Positions 11,657-23,565 of a stretch of 64,000 bases of DNA are shown piece after piece (the stretch's first letter is position 1; the number at the start of each line of letters is the position of its first letter). The position numbers were made by a program, and so were the translations under genes. The notes under the pieces were generated by a model. The model was not told the DNA's origin and did no database searches. It saw nothing but the letters and a program-made list of their open reading frames with translations. The DNA is from Beverwykella pulmonaria (lineage: Eukaryota; Ascomycota; Dothideomycetes; Pleosporales; Melanommataceae). The stretch is taken from positions 1,734,263-1,798,262 of the forward strand of contig BCHH01000003.1 in the NCBI GenBank assembly GCA_001599595.1, written 5' to 3'.

Positions 11657-12636
11657 ATGGCGCAGTCCGACGAGGAAGAGGACTACATGTCCATGGTCTT
11701 TGAGGATGCGCCGAAACACCCAAAGCACGAAACTTCTCTACAGCGAGCGGCTCGCAAGCGGCGCGAGGTATGCGCTCCACCCATTCAATTTGCGCATGCA
11801 CTGACGATGGATACTCATAGGGTGAAGCCAGAGCGCGCGTGAAATCCAAAGCCGAGCGCGAGGCGGAAGCAGAAGCAGCCCGCGAAGCATCGCTAGCTAC
11901 TGCCCTGCCCTCCACCAACAAAGGGTTCAAGATGATGGCTAAATTCGGCTTCAAGCAGGGCGATACGCTAGGCAAATCCAACGACGCGCGCAAAGAGCCC
12001 GTCCAGATTAATATCAAAGAAGACAGGAGCGGCATTGGTCTTGAGTCGGAGAAGAAGCGAAAGTTCAGAGAAACGATGGCCAAGGCAGAGAAAGAAGCCA
12101 AGCGGATCAAAGCTACGGAAGGCGATTACCTCGAGCAGCGGAGACAAGAAGTCAAAGACAAAAAGGCCGAGAGGGATCTGGACAATGCCCAGAGAACTGC
12201 CGAACGACTGGAAGAGGTAGACGCCGAAGACAAAATTCCAGGGAAACCGCACCAAGTGCCTTTGAAGGATGTCAATGTACTCTGGCGTGGCCGCCTTCAA
12301 CGCCGACTCGAGAAGGAGCGCGATCGGCAGAAGCAGCGCGATCTCCATAATAGCCTCTCATCTCGATTGCCAACTCTTGCCGACGAGGAGGAGGATAATG
12401 ACTCAAAGATAGCACTTGGTCGTGACCTGGCTCCTTTCTATGCGTCTCTAGAAGATGACGACGTGGGAGAGGATTTGGAGCTAGTAGAATTTGAGGCGCT
12501 ACCCGTCGCGGACCGACTTCACCAAGTCGTCCTGTTTCTGCGCGAAAAGTACCTCTACTGCTTTTGGTGTGGCCATCGGTACACCGATGACAAAATGGAG
12601 GGCTGTCCAGGATTGACCGAAGAGGAACATGACTGA
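11657..12636 (+). CDS. G-patch domain protein, GPATCH11/CCDC75-like
   Basis: Exons 11657-11767 and 11821-12636 (53-bp intron GTATGC...CATAG) give 308 aa. An acidic start (SDEEEDYMSM) leads into a G-patch at about residues 70-115: GFKMMAKFGFKQGDTLGKS, then GIGLESEKKRK. A long charged helix follows. The C-terminal DUF4187 module, LREKYLYCFWCGHRYTDD, has a CxxC pair and ends in PGLTEEEHD. This domain pair is that of GPATCH11, whose vertebrate form has been placed at kinetochores and in the spliceosome. G-patches usually activate DEAH-box helicases, so a splicing role is likely but inferred. Confidence 0.9.
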
Positions 12637-13231
12637 GCCATGCATGCAGGCATAAGTGGTAATCCGGTCAAGCCTGTCATGTGGACAGAACTCTCCACAG
12701 TGTCGGTGTTCGTCGAGTATGCTAACTCAAAGCATCTCATGGATCACACTCGTCTAGTCGCTCAATGCAGTTGGACTTGATGAATACAAGCTGAGCTTGA
12801 TATCGGTATACGCATACCATTGCGACCTGGAACAGCATTTGGGAGGACTGATTACCTGCTTTGGCCCTCCGTATGTCACGGGGAGTATTGGTAACGCGCG
12901 TCCTTCTAGAATCCAGGTTTGGAGGCCCCATCGCAACAAGCAGGCAGCATCAAGGTGGGCTTGTTAACTGGCATAAATACCTAGATTTTCAAGCCCTCTA
13001 AAATGATAATGCATTTACATTGATCTTCTCGATTTCTAGTGACTGTCTCGTTCGTAACTTTTCTGCCCTATGAAGCACGACCGTGAAATGAAAGCTCGGA
13101 CCACATTTGAATCGCGAAGTCCCGTGCTCACGCTTAGCCATCGCGACTTCGCAACGTCGATCTCCTGAACAACAATTGCCCCCTACACAACCAACTCACA
13201 ACGTCAGACGACACTTTCACCTAGCCCACAA
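12637..13231. other. intergenic spacer upstream of ORC3
   Basis: About 600 bp between two plus-strand genes: the 3' UTR of the G-patch gene and the promoter of ORC3. No other feature was seen. Confidence 0.55.
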
Positions 13232-15437
13232 ATGGAGCATCAGAGGTGCTACATATATACGCCTCCGGAGCTGGAGGAAAGAGCCCCAAAGCGCCAGCGA
13301 ACCAGCAAATGCAGTCCTAAGAAATACCTTCCCGAGCGGCTGCAAACGTATCGCGAGCTATGGTCACGACAAGAAGAGAAGATTCAGGTTAGATACGAGA
13401 CATTCAACGTGAGAGCTCTGCTAACAAGTAAAGGCAACACTAGAAGAAGCGGATAGATTAACCCAGGAAAAGATCGTTAACTTCGTATCCATTGCATCTC
13501 AATCTGAAGATGACCAGGCCCTGGCTATACCAACAGGTCTAGTTATCGCAGGTCCAAGTATTGCATCTCATGGCCCATTCTTTGAGCGGCTAGGCCGAAG
13601 AATCAAGGGCAGCACAAATAGTGCATATTACGTGTTGACATCCGGCGAGAGCCCCAATCTCAAAACATTCCTGAAGAATTTGATCAAGAAGGCAACATCT
13701 TATGTCGACGATGATGACGACGATGATCTTGGCCGTCCATCAACTTCAACGAAGAATGGACCAAAACTCCTTGACTTTGACCTTGGCCATTTGCAAGAAT
13801 GGCAGAGTCGGAATCGAGTCCAAAATATCGTTGTAACTATCCAAGACAGCGAGGCATTTGACACTAGCTTATTGATCGATATGATTGACCTCTTCTAGTA
13901 AGTGCTTCACCTGAGTTCTTGTATTGAGCTTACCTTGGACAGCTCTTGGCTGGATCGACTCCCTCTTGTCCTTCTATTCGGTATTGCTACCTCTGCTGAA
14001 AGCTTCGAGGATCGTTTGTCGGGAAAATCACTCCGCTATTTAGACGGGCAAAAGTTTGACGTCATTCAATCTGGTGAAATCATCGAGAAGCTATTCAGCG
14101 CAACGATTGCCAGCACTGACATACCTCTACGAATTGGGTCCAACCTCAGTCGACGCATCCTTGAGAGACAGCGAGATCATGTGCAGAACGTCCAGGACTT
14201 CTCTGACGGGCTCAAATATGCCTATATGTCTCACTTCTACGCCAACGTGACGAGCATCTTCTTGAAAGAGAATCTCTCTTTCAAGGACTTGTCTTCAGAG
14301 ATTTTCGATGCAGTGCGAGCCCTTCCATCGCTCCGCAGGTAAGCCAACCATTCTATCAACATGGGGCTTCACTAATTCTGAAAGGTGGGTGGAGGGTCTT
14401 CTGAGTGTTAACAGCACACAAGAAGCACGCCAATTACTCGAATCTGATGAGTTTCTCTTCATGAAAATCACGCAGCTTGTACAATCTGGTCAATATAGCC
14501 TCTCTAGGCTTAGTAGTGCCTGTAAAGTCTTAACGCGCTTGCGAGAGCTCCTTCAGATGTCGCCACATGTTTCGTTCTCATCTATCTGGACCCGGGCTGC
14601 TTCTGGAGAAATGATCGGATCACCACTGCTTCGTGAAACTATGCTACTGATTAAGAAGATTCCATCGGACAAACTCGCTCAACTATTGGCGTCCATGGAA
14701 GATCTTGACACAGCCTCTTCTACAATAGATCTGAACATGTACCGACAAAAGCTGGAAGACTTGATCAAAACAAATGGCAACTCGGCACCTTTGCGTAGTC
14801 AACACGATGTTCGTAATGACAGTCTTAGGACCACAGTTGTAGCGCAGAAGGTGTTACTCAGCAAGCACAAAGCTGCTCTGTCTGAACAGGACAAGGCCTA
14901 TTCCGATTTGGTTACCATGTTCCACGACGAAATCGACAAATACTTCGCAACAACCTTCATCGACCCTGGAACTCTTGTACTCTCCGAGATACTGATATAC
15001 GATCTCAAATCGCCGCATATTGAGGTGTTCCAACCGAAACCGAGGTTTGCGATAGAGCGCGCTCTAGCATCGCCGCACGACTATCTGGGCTGCGAATGCT
15101 GTGGTGCTGACGCAGGCGAGAACGGAGAGGCTTCACTGTCGGGCACACAACCATCAACTGCTATTCTGTATCAGATGTACCTGGAATCAGGAGCTCTCAT
15201 CAATGTCAGTGATCTGTGGTCAGCTTTCAACGCGATTGCTGGGGATGAAGATGAAGAGAGCGAGTCTAAAACCATGTGAGCATTTCGACACCTTTGCTTT
15301 AATACGCAACAACAGCTGACCATTGACGTAGGTCACTTTTCCAGCGTTCCCTAGCTGAGCTGAGATACCTTGGACTCGTCAAGCCCAGCAAGAAGAAGAC
15401 GGACCATATAGCAAAGACAATGTGGAAAGGATTGTAG
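13232..15437 (+). CDS. ORC3: Origin recognition complex subunit 3
   Basis: Subunit of the six-protein complex that marks replication origins and loads MCM helicase. Five exons, 13232-13387, 13434-13897, 13943-14338, 14385-15275 and 15332-15437, give 670 aa; the introns are 45-56 bp. The ORC3 N-terminal signature is clear (IPTGLVIAGPSIASHGPFFERL). Joining exon 2 to exon 3 gives MIDLFYSWLDRLPLVLLFGIATS. A poly-Asp stretch (about residues 150-157) is a local insertion. The last exon encodes a winged-helix-like tail (FQRSLAELRYLGLVKPSKKK...MWKGL) typical of Orc3 ends. ORC3 has an AAA-like fold without an active ATPase site, and no Walker A is seen. Confidence 0.93.
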
Positions 15438-15506
15438 CATCAGTCGTCCACACGAGCAATATGGTACATGTTATATATACACATCCCCCGATTTCCTCTG
15501 ACGTGG

Positions 15507-16216
15507 TCATGACTTCGGTCTCGGTGCAGTATCACACAACGCACCACAATTTTTACAGGTCCTCGCCTCGTTATCCGCCTTGAACGCATTCACCGCCTCC
15601 TTAATCTGCGTCCCCAAATCCGTGCAATGAAAACTCGCCTCATGCACCTTCTCCCCACAATCCTGACAGTACCACCTCAGCCGATCTATACTCCCCTCCG
15701 GCCTATGCTGCTCCAAGACGATCCCGACCGTATCCGCGAATCGCACGGGGTTATGCGGCGTATTTGGTGGAAGCAAAAACATGTCGCCTTCGCCGATGTG
15801 GATGTCGCGGAATTGGCCCTCATCCACAATCTTTAGCAGCATGGCACCTTTGTACTGGTAAAACCATTCCGCGGTCTCGTTGATGTGGTAGTCGGTTCGT
15901 TCGTTAGGACCGCCAACTATCATTACAGTTACGGCGTCGTTGTACACGCAGTAGTTGTTGATGGGCGGTTGGAGCATGTGCGAGTTTTCAGAGATCCTGC
16001 GTGTGTATAATTAGAATGTGGTTCGGGGTTGTGAACTGTGGGGGGGTTTTTTGGAGGCTATTCGCACCATTTTGGGATGTTCAGCGGGCTTGCGAGAAGC
16101 CGGACTGGAGATGTCGAGGAGAAGTGGCGGCGGAGGAGTGCGGGAGTCTGCGGTGGTGGGCGGCGACATGCTATCGAGTGCCGAAGGAGATTTGCTGCAG
16201 GACGAAGGGATCGCAT
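15507..16216 (-). CDS. BNA1: 3-hydroxyanthranilate 3,4-dioxygenase with predicted mitochondrial presequence
   Basis: Kynurenine-pathway enzyme that opens the ring of 3-hydroxyanthranilate on the way to quinolinate and NAD. Exons 16216-16068 and 15996-15507 give 212 aa. The 71-bp intron (GTGCGA...CGCAG) splits a Trp codon, restoring [22 protein letters not shown]. Fe ligands H87, E93 and H131 and substrate-binding R83 are intact. The rubredoxin-like Cys pairs C160/C163 and C197/C200 of the bacterial/fungal type are kept. The odd part is residues 1-45: eight Arg, no acidic residue, and RRHFSST at 29-35, like a matrix-protease site. The usual Met just before PxLNxPKW is absent (it reads [11 protein letters not shown]), so the upstream ATG at 16216 is needed. 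Bna1 is normally cytosolic, so mitochondrial targeting is an inference. Confidence 0.92.
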
Positions 16217-16527
16217 AGTGTTAGTAGATGTATATTATCTCGTACAGGGCATTCTATGCGAAGGCAAGATCTAGAAATCGTGCTTCTAGACGTTTTGAGA
16301 AGTTTTGAGGTGAATACAGACAATCCGCCAACATTACCCCACGTGAAGCCCCGCGCGTCGACCTGCATCAACTCGCTCAAGGCCCGTGCTGATGCGACAC
16401 GCCAGCCTCGCGCCTCAAACCAAGACGTTACAAGAACAGCCGTCATCCCTCCCTCCTCCAAACCAAGACCTTACTTCCTCACATTATACCAAGCCGAACC
16501 TCACCTCCTCTTCAGAAGATATTCACT
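16217..16527. promoter_or_regulatory. bidirectional promoter BNA1 / copper transporter
   Basis: 311 bp between two divergent ATGs. A CACGTG box lies at 16340-16345, and CT-rich tracts precede the copper-transporter start. Shared control is inferred from spacing. Confidence 0.45.
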
Positions 16528-17449
16528 ATGGACCACTCGCACATGGACCACGGCCACATGGACCACGACATGCCGGGCATGCCTGCCGCGGGCCACAAAT
16601 GCAACATGAACGTCCGTCCTCTCCTTCCCTCACTTCCTCCTCAACTCCTCTGATATGACGAATAGATGCTCTTCACATGGTCCACGAAAGATCTATGCAT
16701 CGTGTTCCGCGGGTGGCACATCAGCGGCGTCAGCAGCCTTATCTTCTCGCTCCTTGCGATCGTGCTCCTCACGGCGGGATATGAGGCCGTTCGAGAGGCG
16801 AGCAGACGGTATGACGCGTTTGTGAAAGGGGGGGTGGAGGGGAGAAGGAGTGGGGATGATTTGAGTAGTGAGTGCATTCTTTTTATACGAGATAAGAGGA
16901 GGGGGGAATGCACGCAGGGTACACTTGGGATCGGACACTTGCTTGGACGTTCACGAAGGGGATGGTTTTCTTTCGAGTCCCCGCCTCCTGGGTTTGGGTG
17001 GCTCGAAAGCTCACATATTCCCTCGTAACAAAGCACAAGTGTATACGATCCCAAGTATCCTAGGGGTGGCCGGATATTCATTTCTCCTTCCGTCCTTTGC
17101 ATTGCCTTGCGCGTCTTGAAAAAGCAAAAGCTGAGTCGCACACCATTGGCGCAGTAGACGGCCAAGATGAATCAAGCTCATTGCTTCACCCAGGACGAAC
17201 GGCCCCGAAGGTCAGTGAGAAGCAGGCGAACGTTATCAAGGCGCTGTTCTATGCCGTGCAGGTGTTTTACTCCTTCTTTATCATGTAAGTCTGTCACATG
17301 CATGCGATGGGATAACGGTCGCTGACGCAAATAGGCTGCTGTTCATGACATACAACGGTTGGATTATGCTGGCAGTAGCCGTGGGCGCATTCGTGGGATA
17401 CCTGCTGTTTAGCAATTCGCCACCGACGAAGACGGCTGCTTGCCATTGA
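16528..17449 (+). CDS. Ctr-family high-affinity copper transporter
   Basis: Trimeric Cu(I) importer of plasma or vacuolar membrane. Exons 16528-16611, 16666-16867, 17125-17284 and 17335-17449 give 186 aa. The N-terminus is a His/Met copper-binding tail (MDHSHMDHGHMDHDMPGM). TM1 is in exon 2 (ISGVSSLIFSLLAIVLLTAG). Exons 3-4 carry TM2, where the splice restores the MxxxM copper filter (MLLFM), and TM3 with GxxxG (GAFVG). The third exon starts at an AAAAAG acceptor after a pyrimidine-rich tract; the intron before it is 257 bp, longer than its neighbours. A short cytosolic tail ends in ACH, whose Cys and His could bind copper. It resembles short fungal Ctr2/Ctr3 forms; which one is not settled. 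Confidence 0.92.
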
Positions 17450-18595
17450 GGAATACATGAGGGGGAGCATGAAGGGGAGTAGAGGAGGGGGTCGGTCAGG
17501 CACTGGACCCAAACATATAGGGAGCGTGGTGTTCAATACCCATGGATAGGAAGCATTTGGCGGCAGCGTTGAGTCCGCAGTGACAGCATAGCGAGGGAGC
17601 GAACGTCTTACAGCGAGACACAACATTTCTTCCATAAACCTAAATAAATTTTTGGCATTTCAGTGAAAACGAGTCAGGCCCAGCTCACCTGCCATTGCAG
17701 CACTCCATTGACCTTGAATATCCGAGCTATGGGCTGATGCGCCGACTTTCCAACAGCCACACAGGAGGACCGGGGGCATATGACCCGAGGGAGCGAGGCC
17801 GGCGCGGTAGGGACTTTACCGCTTGAACTTGCGATGTTGAAGTCATCACGGCTGTCCATTCTGTGCAACAGTCGCAAACGACTTGAGAAGAACTCACGAT
17901 GCAGTTTGCAGAGTTGAGCCGCCCTGGTCAATACGGCAATTCCGTCCGCGGCCACCTCGCTGAACTTCCGAGCAAAGACCGCGGCATCTGGTGTGCGTCC
18001 AAGCTCGTTGCGGGGAAACTTGCCAGTGTTGGACTGAACGACTCTGCGACTGCGACTGCGGCGAGCGTCTTTGAACCGCTATGAATAAAAAGCTTCGGCG
18101 GACTTGCGGGAAGTCTGTTAGAGAAGACGGCGTCGAGGCCGGGCGATTTGTGAAATATCAATGCTCCCCACTGGCACATCTTCACATGCCAGGTTTAAGG
18201 CTAGCTTGCCCCAGATTCTGTGGCTCATGGGGGCTCGGCTTTCTGTCCGCGGGGGTCAGCCGTCCCTCTGCTGCCTCCCAGACGGGCGCAAGCCGGCCAC
18301 ATGACAGCGGGCAAGCTTCACATGCTGTGTGAGACGCGGGCATGGACGCCGCCTGGGCTTGGGAGCGCGGCGTGTGCGTCACGAGAGATCCGAATCAGCA
18401 GCGCTGTCGTTGGCTGCGAGTACCCAGGCGTCCTAGTGCATCTTTTTGGCCGAGGCAAGAGATCCGCGAGTACATAGCTGCAACAAACCCGCAGTTCTCT
18501 CACCTCCGCGACGCACCCTCTTCTCTCTCCTCTCCCATTCACCACTCGCTCTCCTTCTCTCCCATTGCACTCCATCCACCACTCCACCCGTCATC
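17450..18595. other. intergenic spacer upstream of fumarate reductase gene
   Basis: About 1.15 kb with no supportable gene. The last 120 bp before the next ATG are CT-rich (runs of tctctcc), as in many fungal promoters of well-expressed genes. Confidence 0.55.
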
Positions 18596-20727
18596 ATGTC
18601 TCAATCTCAGCGCGTCATTGTTGTTGGCGCTGGCTGTAAGCACATTTCCTTCCTCGGATCGTGCACCCTGCAGGCCACTAACACACTCCTCCAGTGTCCG
18701 GCCTGAGCGCCGCCCACACCATCTACCTTGCCGGCGGCAATGTGGTGCTGCTCGATAAGAACAGTGAGTCTTGAATCGCAGCCGTGCTTGTCGAATTGGC
18801 CTTTGTCTGACATGTGCCAGACTTCATGGGAGGCAACTCCACCAAGGCGACTTCCGGAATCAACGGCGCCCTTACGCGGACACAAGTCGACCATAAGATC
18901 GCCGATAGCGTCAAGCAGTTCTACGATGACACGCTCAAGTCGGCACGAGACAAGGCGCGGCCGGATCTGATCAAGGTGCTTACCTACAAGTCCGCCGCTG
19001 CCGTCGAGTGGCTCCAGGATGTGTTCAATCTCGACCTGACGCTGGTCTCACGGCTCGGGTATGTTGTCCAGACTCCGCGATACGGCTCTTATCTATAATA
19101 CTGACTTTTGCACAAGTGGCCACTCCCACCCCAGAACCCACCGTGGCCACGACGCCAAGTTCCCCGGTATGGCCATCACATACGCTCTGATGCAGCGCTT
19201 TGAAGAGCTCGCCGAGGCCGAGCCAGAGCGTGTCCAGCTCATCAAGAAGGCCAAGGTCACCAAGATCAACAAGGAGGGAAATGTTGCTACAGGTGTCACA
19301 TACACCTTCGGTGGCGAGGAGGTCACCCTGGACGGCCCAGTTGTTCTTGCGACTGGCGGTTATGCTGCTGACTTCACAGAGGATTCTCTGCTGAAGAAGC
19401 ATAGACCCGACACCTATGATCTGTCGACCACCAACGGAGCACATGCCACTGGTGACGGACACAAGATGCTGATGTCCATTGGCGCAAACGGTATTGATAT
19501 GGACAAAGTCCAGGTGCACCCCACTGGCTTGGTGGACCCCAAGGACCCCACGGCCAAGACGAAGTTTTTGGCGGCTGAAGGTAGGTACCTCCCCACGAGC
19601 GAAGTGTACTTGTCAGCTGACTTTTCATAGCCCTCCGTGGTGAGGGAGGCATCCTTCTCAACAGCAAGGGCCAGCGTTTCTGCGATGACCTCGGCCACCG
19701 TGATTACGTCTCGGGCATGATGTGGGAAGAGAAGAAGAAGAACCAATGGCCCATCCGACTCGTCCTCAACTCCAAAGCCTCCAACATCCTCGACTTCCAC
19801 ACAAGACATTACTCTGGCCGTGGCTTGATGAAGAAGATGACGGGCAGGGAGCTCGCAAAGGAGATTGGCTGCGGCGACAAGGCCCTCCAAGAAGAGTTCC
19901 AGAGCTATAACGCCATTGCCAAGGGCGAGAAGAAGGACAAGTGGAACAAGAAATACTTCCACAATCTGCCCTTTGACATCAACGACACCTTCTACGTTGC
20001 AGTCATGGAGCCCGTCCTCCACTTCACCATGGGAGGTATCGAGATCAACGACCAAGCGCAGTGCTTAAACTCCGAGGGCAAGCCATTCGATGGTCTGTTC
20101 GTCTGCGGTGAATTGGCCGGTGGTGTCCATGGTGCCAACCGTCTTGGTGGTTCGTCATTGCTCGGCTGCGTCGTCTACGGCCGGGTAGCGGGCGAGTCCG
20201 CTTCGAAATATCTCTTCCAGAAAGCGCTCCAGGGAGCCGGCGGCTCTGCTGTCTCTCGTCTTGGCCAAATCTCTCTGCACATCGACCCATCGCAGCCAGG
20301 CAAGGTGTCAATAGAGTGGGGTAACGGCCCTAGCACCGGTGCGTCTGCCTCGGCAGGAGGACAGTCCACACCCCAACAACAGTCACAAACAGCTGCTGGA
20401 CCCAGCAAGGACGGCGACGCATCAGATGCCGGCAAGGTCTCTAGCACACCCAAGAAGTTCAGCATCCCCGATAAGGAATTCAGCCTCGAGGAGATTGCCA
20501 AGCACAATAAGAAGGACGATCTGTGGATCGCTGTGAAGGGTGTCGTCATGGATGTTACCAACTGGACCGACGAGCACCCCGGTGGCCCCCAGGCGCTGTT
20601 TAGCCACATGGGCAAGGACGCCTCGGAGGAGTTTGAGATGCTGCACGACGACGAGGTGATTCCCAAGTATGCGCCTGAGATTGTGATTGGAAAGGTCAAG
20701 GGGCAGAAGGTGACACTGGAATACTAG
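18596..20727 (+). CDS. OSM1: Soluble fumarate reductase fused to cytochrome b5 domain
   Basis: FAD enzyme that reduces fumarate to succinate, helping reoxidise FADH2/NADH in low oxygen and during oxidative protein folding. Exons 18596-18635, 18695-18763, 18821-19058, 19117-19580 and 19631-20727 give 635 aa. The FAD site is GAGLSG at 11-16. The flavocytochrome-type active-site region reads GGHSHPRTHRGHD, and the C-terminal FAD loop reads GELAGGVHGANRLGGSSLLGC. After a Gln/Ser-rich linker (about 465-515) comes a cytochrome b5 domain with the heme motif HPGG (H586) and a second His near 609. This fusion is known in filamentous fungi; yeast Osm1 lacks the b5 part. No presequence is visible: the protein starts almost directly with the FAD strand, which suggests a cytosolic form. 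Confidence 0.94.
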
Positions 20728-21127
20728 ATAAAAGCCCATGTACATTTTGATTTCGCTGTATTTGTAGCTTGTTATAAGACTGGTTTCTCTTCAATGCTGT
20801 TAGGGGCCGTTGACGAGCTGTTTCCATCCGTGTGAAGTCTTCGGACCCATGAACGAAAAGTAGACTACAAGAAGGGTTGAAAACTATGCAAAGGCAAGTG
20901 ACCCGAAAAGTCGTGCAGAGAATTGTCCTTCAAGCTAGTGACAAGCACGTGACAGACCAGACCAGGCCTCGCCTCACTGGGGCCCCTGTCTTGCTTCCGC
21001 TCGGAAGACCACGCCCCTTGAGCAACATTACGCAACGCTCAATTGTCTCGACACGTACACGTCTCCACACTCCCTTCTTGCTCAAGAAGATGCTGCACCA
21101 GCATTGTCCGCCGCAACCCCAAGGACC
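20728..21127. other. intergenic spacer with one CACGTG box
   Basis: 400 bp between two plus-strand genes. A CACGTG motif lies at 20946-20951, about 180 bp upstream of the next ATG. Nothing else was seen. Confidence 0.5.
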
Positions 21128-23219
21128 ATGGTAGTCTACGACGATTACGGTGTGCCTGTTGGAGCATATTCCGAGCCGGAGACCCTCAGCCACCAAGCAT
21201 ACCGAGTCGCCCGCGCATTCCTTTTTTATCGGGTCAAGCCGGTTGTGCAGCAGAGTTTGGTTGGGACCAGGAGCAGAAATTGGACGTGGAGAAGTTTGTT
21301 GACGCTGGTCAAGGTGCTGGTTGTGGTCTGGGTCGTGGTGCTGTATTGGGGTGAGCGGACGGTGTTTCGGGATAGCGTTGATGCTTGTAGATGGGAGAAC
21401 TGGGAGAATTGGGTAGGTCCCTCCTAACCACAGGCTTTCTCTGATTTGAATTTCAGACTGACGTGTAGGCTAGGCTACCGACGCAAACCCGCATCGGCTC
21501 ATCTTCATCGCGGACCCCCAACTCGTGGACCCGCACACGTACCCCGGCCGACCATGGCCCCTCAATACCCTCACCGTCCAGTTCACAGACCAGTATATCC
21601 GCCGCACTTACTCGCGAATGCAGAAGGTGCTGTATCCCGACAGTGTGGTCTTCTTGGGCGATCTCTTTGACGGCGGGAGGGAATGGTCTACGCGTACGTC
21701 TAAGAGCCCCGAGAAGCAGTATCGGAAATATGGAAACAGTTTCTGGTTGAGAGAATACAATCGCTTTGGTAGCATATTCTTTGACCACTGGGGCGATGGA
21801 GGGATGGCGCCCAGGCCTGGACAGCCCGGGAGGAAGATCATCAGCAGTTTGCCCGGGAACCACGATCTGGGATTTGCGAAGGGGATACAGGAGGGTGTGC
21901 GAAAGAGGTTCAACGCGTATTTTGGGGAGGGAAATAGGATGGACGTCATTGGGAACCACACGTTTGTGTCTCTGGACTCGGTCTCGTTGAGCGCTTTGGG
22001 GGAGCCGAATCAGCAGGACCTGGAAGAGCTGTGGAGACCATCGATAGATTTTCTGGCTCGCGCAAAGACGCAGAAGAAGAAGTTGGTGCAAAGGGAACTG
22101 AGGATGCAACAAGGACTGAAACCGTATCCGCGGTTCTCGCACGATATCGTGAACAATAATGAGCTTGCAGGGGCGGTGTTACCGCACGCGGAGGACGATA
22201 TCACCGAGTTTCCTACGGTACTACTTACGCATGTCCCGCTATACCGCGCCCCTGGAACGCCGTGCGGACCTCAAAGAGAACACTGGCCGCCGACCGCCCC
22301 CCCGAAAGGCCAGACAAAACCGTTGCAGGATGACGAACGTAACGCAATCCGCGTGGCAAGTGGATATCAATACCAGAATGTTCTACGCCACGAGATTACG
22401 GCCGACATTGCTCTGAAAGTAGGCGACATCCAATATGCCTTTTCTGGAGACGACCACGATTATTGCGAGGTTCTGCATAAAGATTACGCCTCTGCAGGAA
22501 ATGGTATCAGAGAGATTACTGTCAAATCTATATCCTGGGCCATGGGAGTCAGAAAACCCGGGGTCGTGCTAGCCAGCCTCTGGAATCCCGTCGACGAAGT
22601 CGGAAACTCGTTGCTGGTAGATCCAGGTGCTCCTACTATGCAGACGCATCTCTGTCTTCTCCCAGATCAACTAGGAATCTTCATTCGATACGCTGCACTC
22701 TTCGGCATCACGCTCCTCACACTAGCCCTGCGAGCCGCGCTCATCGCAACCGGGAAATTCACCACTTCCATGCAAACCGCCAACAACGATCCCCTTCTAC
22801 CGACGATAGAACACGCCTCCTCAGCTGAAAACGAAAAAGCAGACCTCTCCTCCAACCGCCAGCCAGAACCTGCATTCGACAGCACATCCTCCAACTCCTC
22901 TACATCCTCCGAGCGCGGCAAACTCCAAGTGCGGTCCTCCAACGTGCGCACCCGCAGTATGAGCCCAAATACTGGGTATGGGTTGCCTTTAGCCCAGGGC
23001 AAGTACTCGTATCCGCTCGTTCAACATGCGGGTTACTACGGGCCTGACGAAGATGAAGAGGAAAAGAAGGGATCGAAGGTGTGGGGGACAGTCAATACAA
23101 AGAAGCCGAAGCCGAAGAAGAAGGGTTTGGCGCTCTTTTGGCATGAGCTTGTGTGTAGCCTGCTTAGGGTGGGTGTGTTGGTGTTTGGGTGGTATTTTTG
23201 GTTATTACGGCATGGATAG
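21128..23219 (+). CDS. Ted1/Cdc1-type ER metallophosphoesterase (PGAP5/MPPE1 family)
   Basis: ER-membrane calcineurin-like phosphoesterase of the family that trims ethanolamine phosphate from GPI-anchor mannoses, allowing ER exit. Exons 21128-21412 and 21474-23219 give 676 aa. An N-terminal membrane segment lies around residues 50-65 (LVKVLVVVWVVVLYW). The metal-binding blocks follow in order: ADPQLVDPHTYPGRPW (about 108), GDLFDGGREW (about 157), PGNHDLGF (about 222), THVPLYR and SGDDHDYCEVLH (about 419). Further hydrophobic segments are at about 494-518 and at the C-terminus (LRVGVLVFGWYFWLL). A long Ser-rich loop sits between them. A lumenal phosphoesterase domain between N- and C-terminal membrane anchors fits Cdc1/Ted1. 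Which of the two paralogues it matches is not decided. Confidence 0.9.
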
Positions 23220-23565
23220 GTTGGGATTGGGAAAACGGCTCAGCATGGAATTGGGTTGTATTTTAGGATAACGTTACACTTGTAGTGATTCAATGAACTT
23301 CCTCTTTGGTAGGTAGCAGATCTCATTGTTGTCATGCCCCTCCAAACCCCACCAACCAAGCTCCAAGCTCCACCCTTGCTCTCTCGAACTCCGCAAACCC
23401 CCGAGCTCCACTACAACCGCTATCCCATTTTCCCACTTCAACTTCACACTCACTTCAATATACATAACCGCCTTTTCTCAATACCTGTCGCTACTGCCTG
23501 AGACCTTTCTTCCCACCCACAGGCCGGCCGGCCCACCTGCTCGAACAGCTCTCCCGCAGCACAAA
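23220..23565. other. intergenic spacer / leader
   Basis: 346 bp between co-oriented genes. The second half is C/T-rich and probably is the leader of the next gene. No other feature. Confidence 0.5.
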
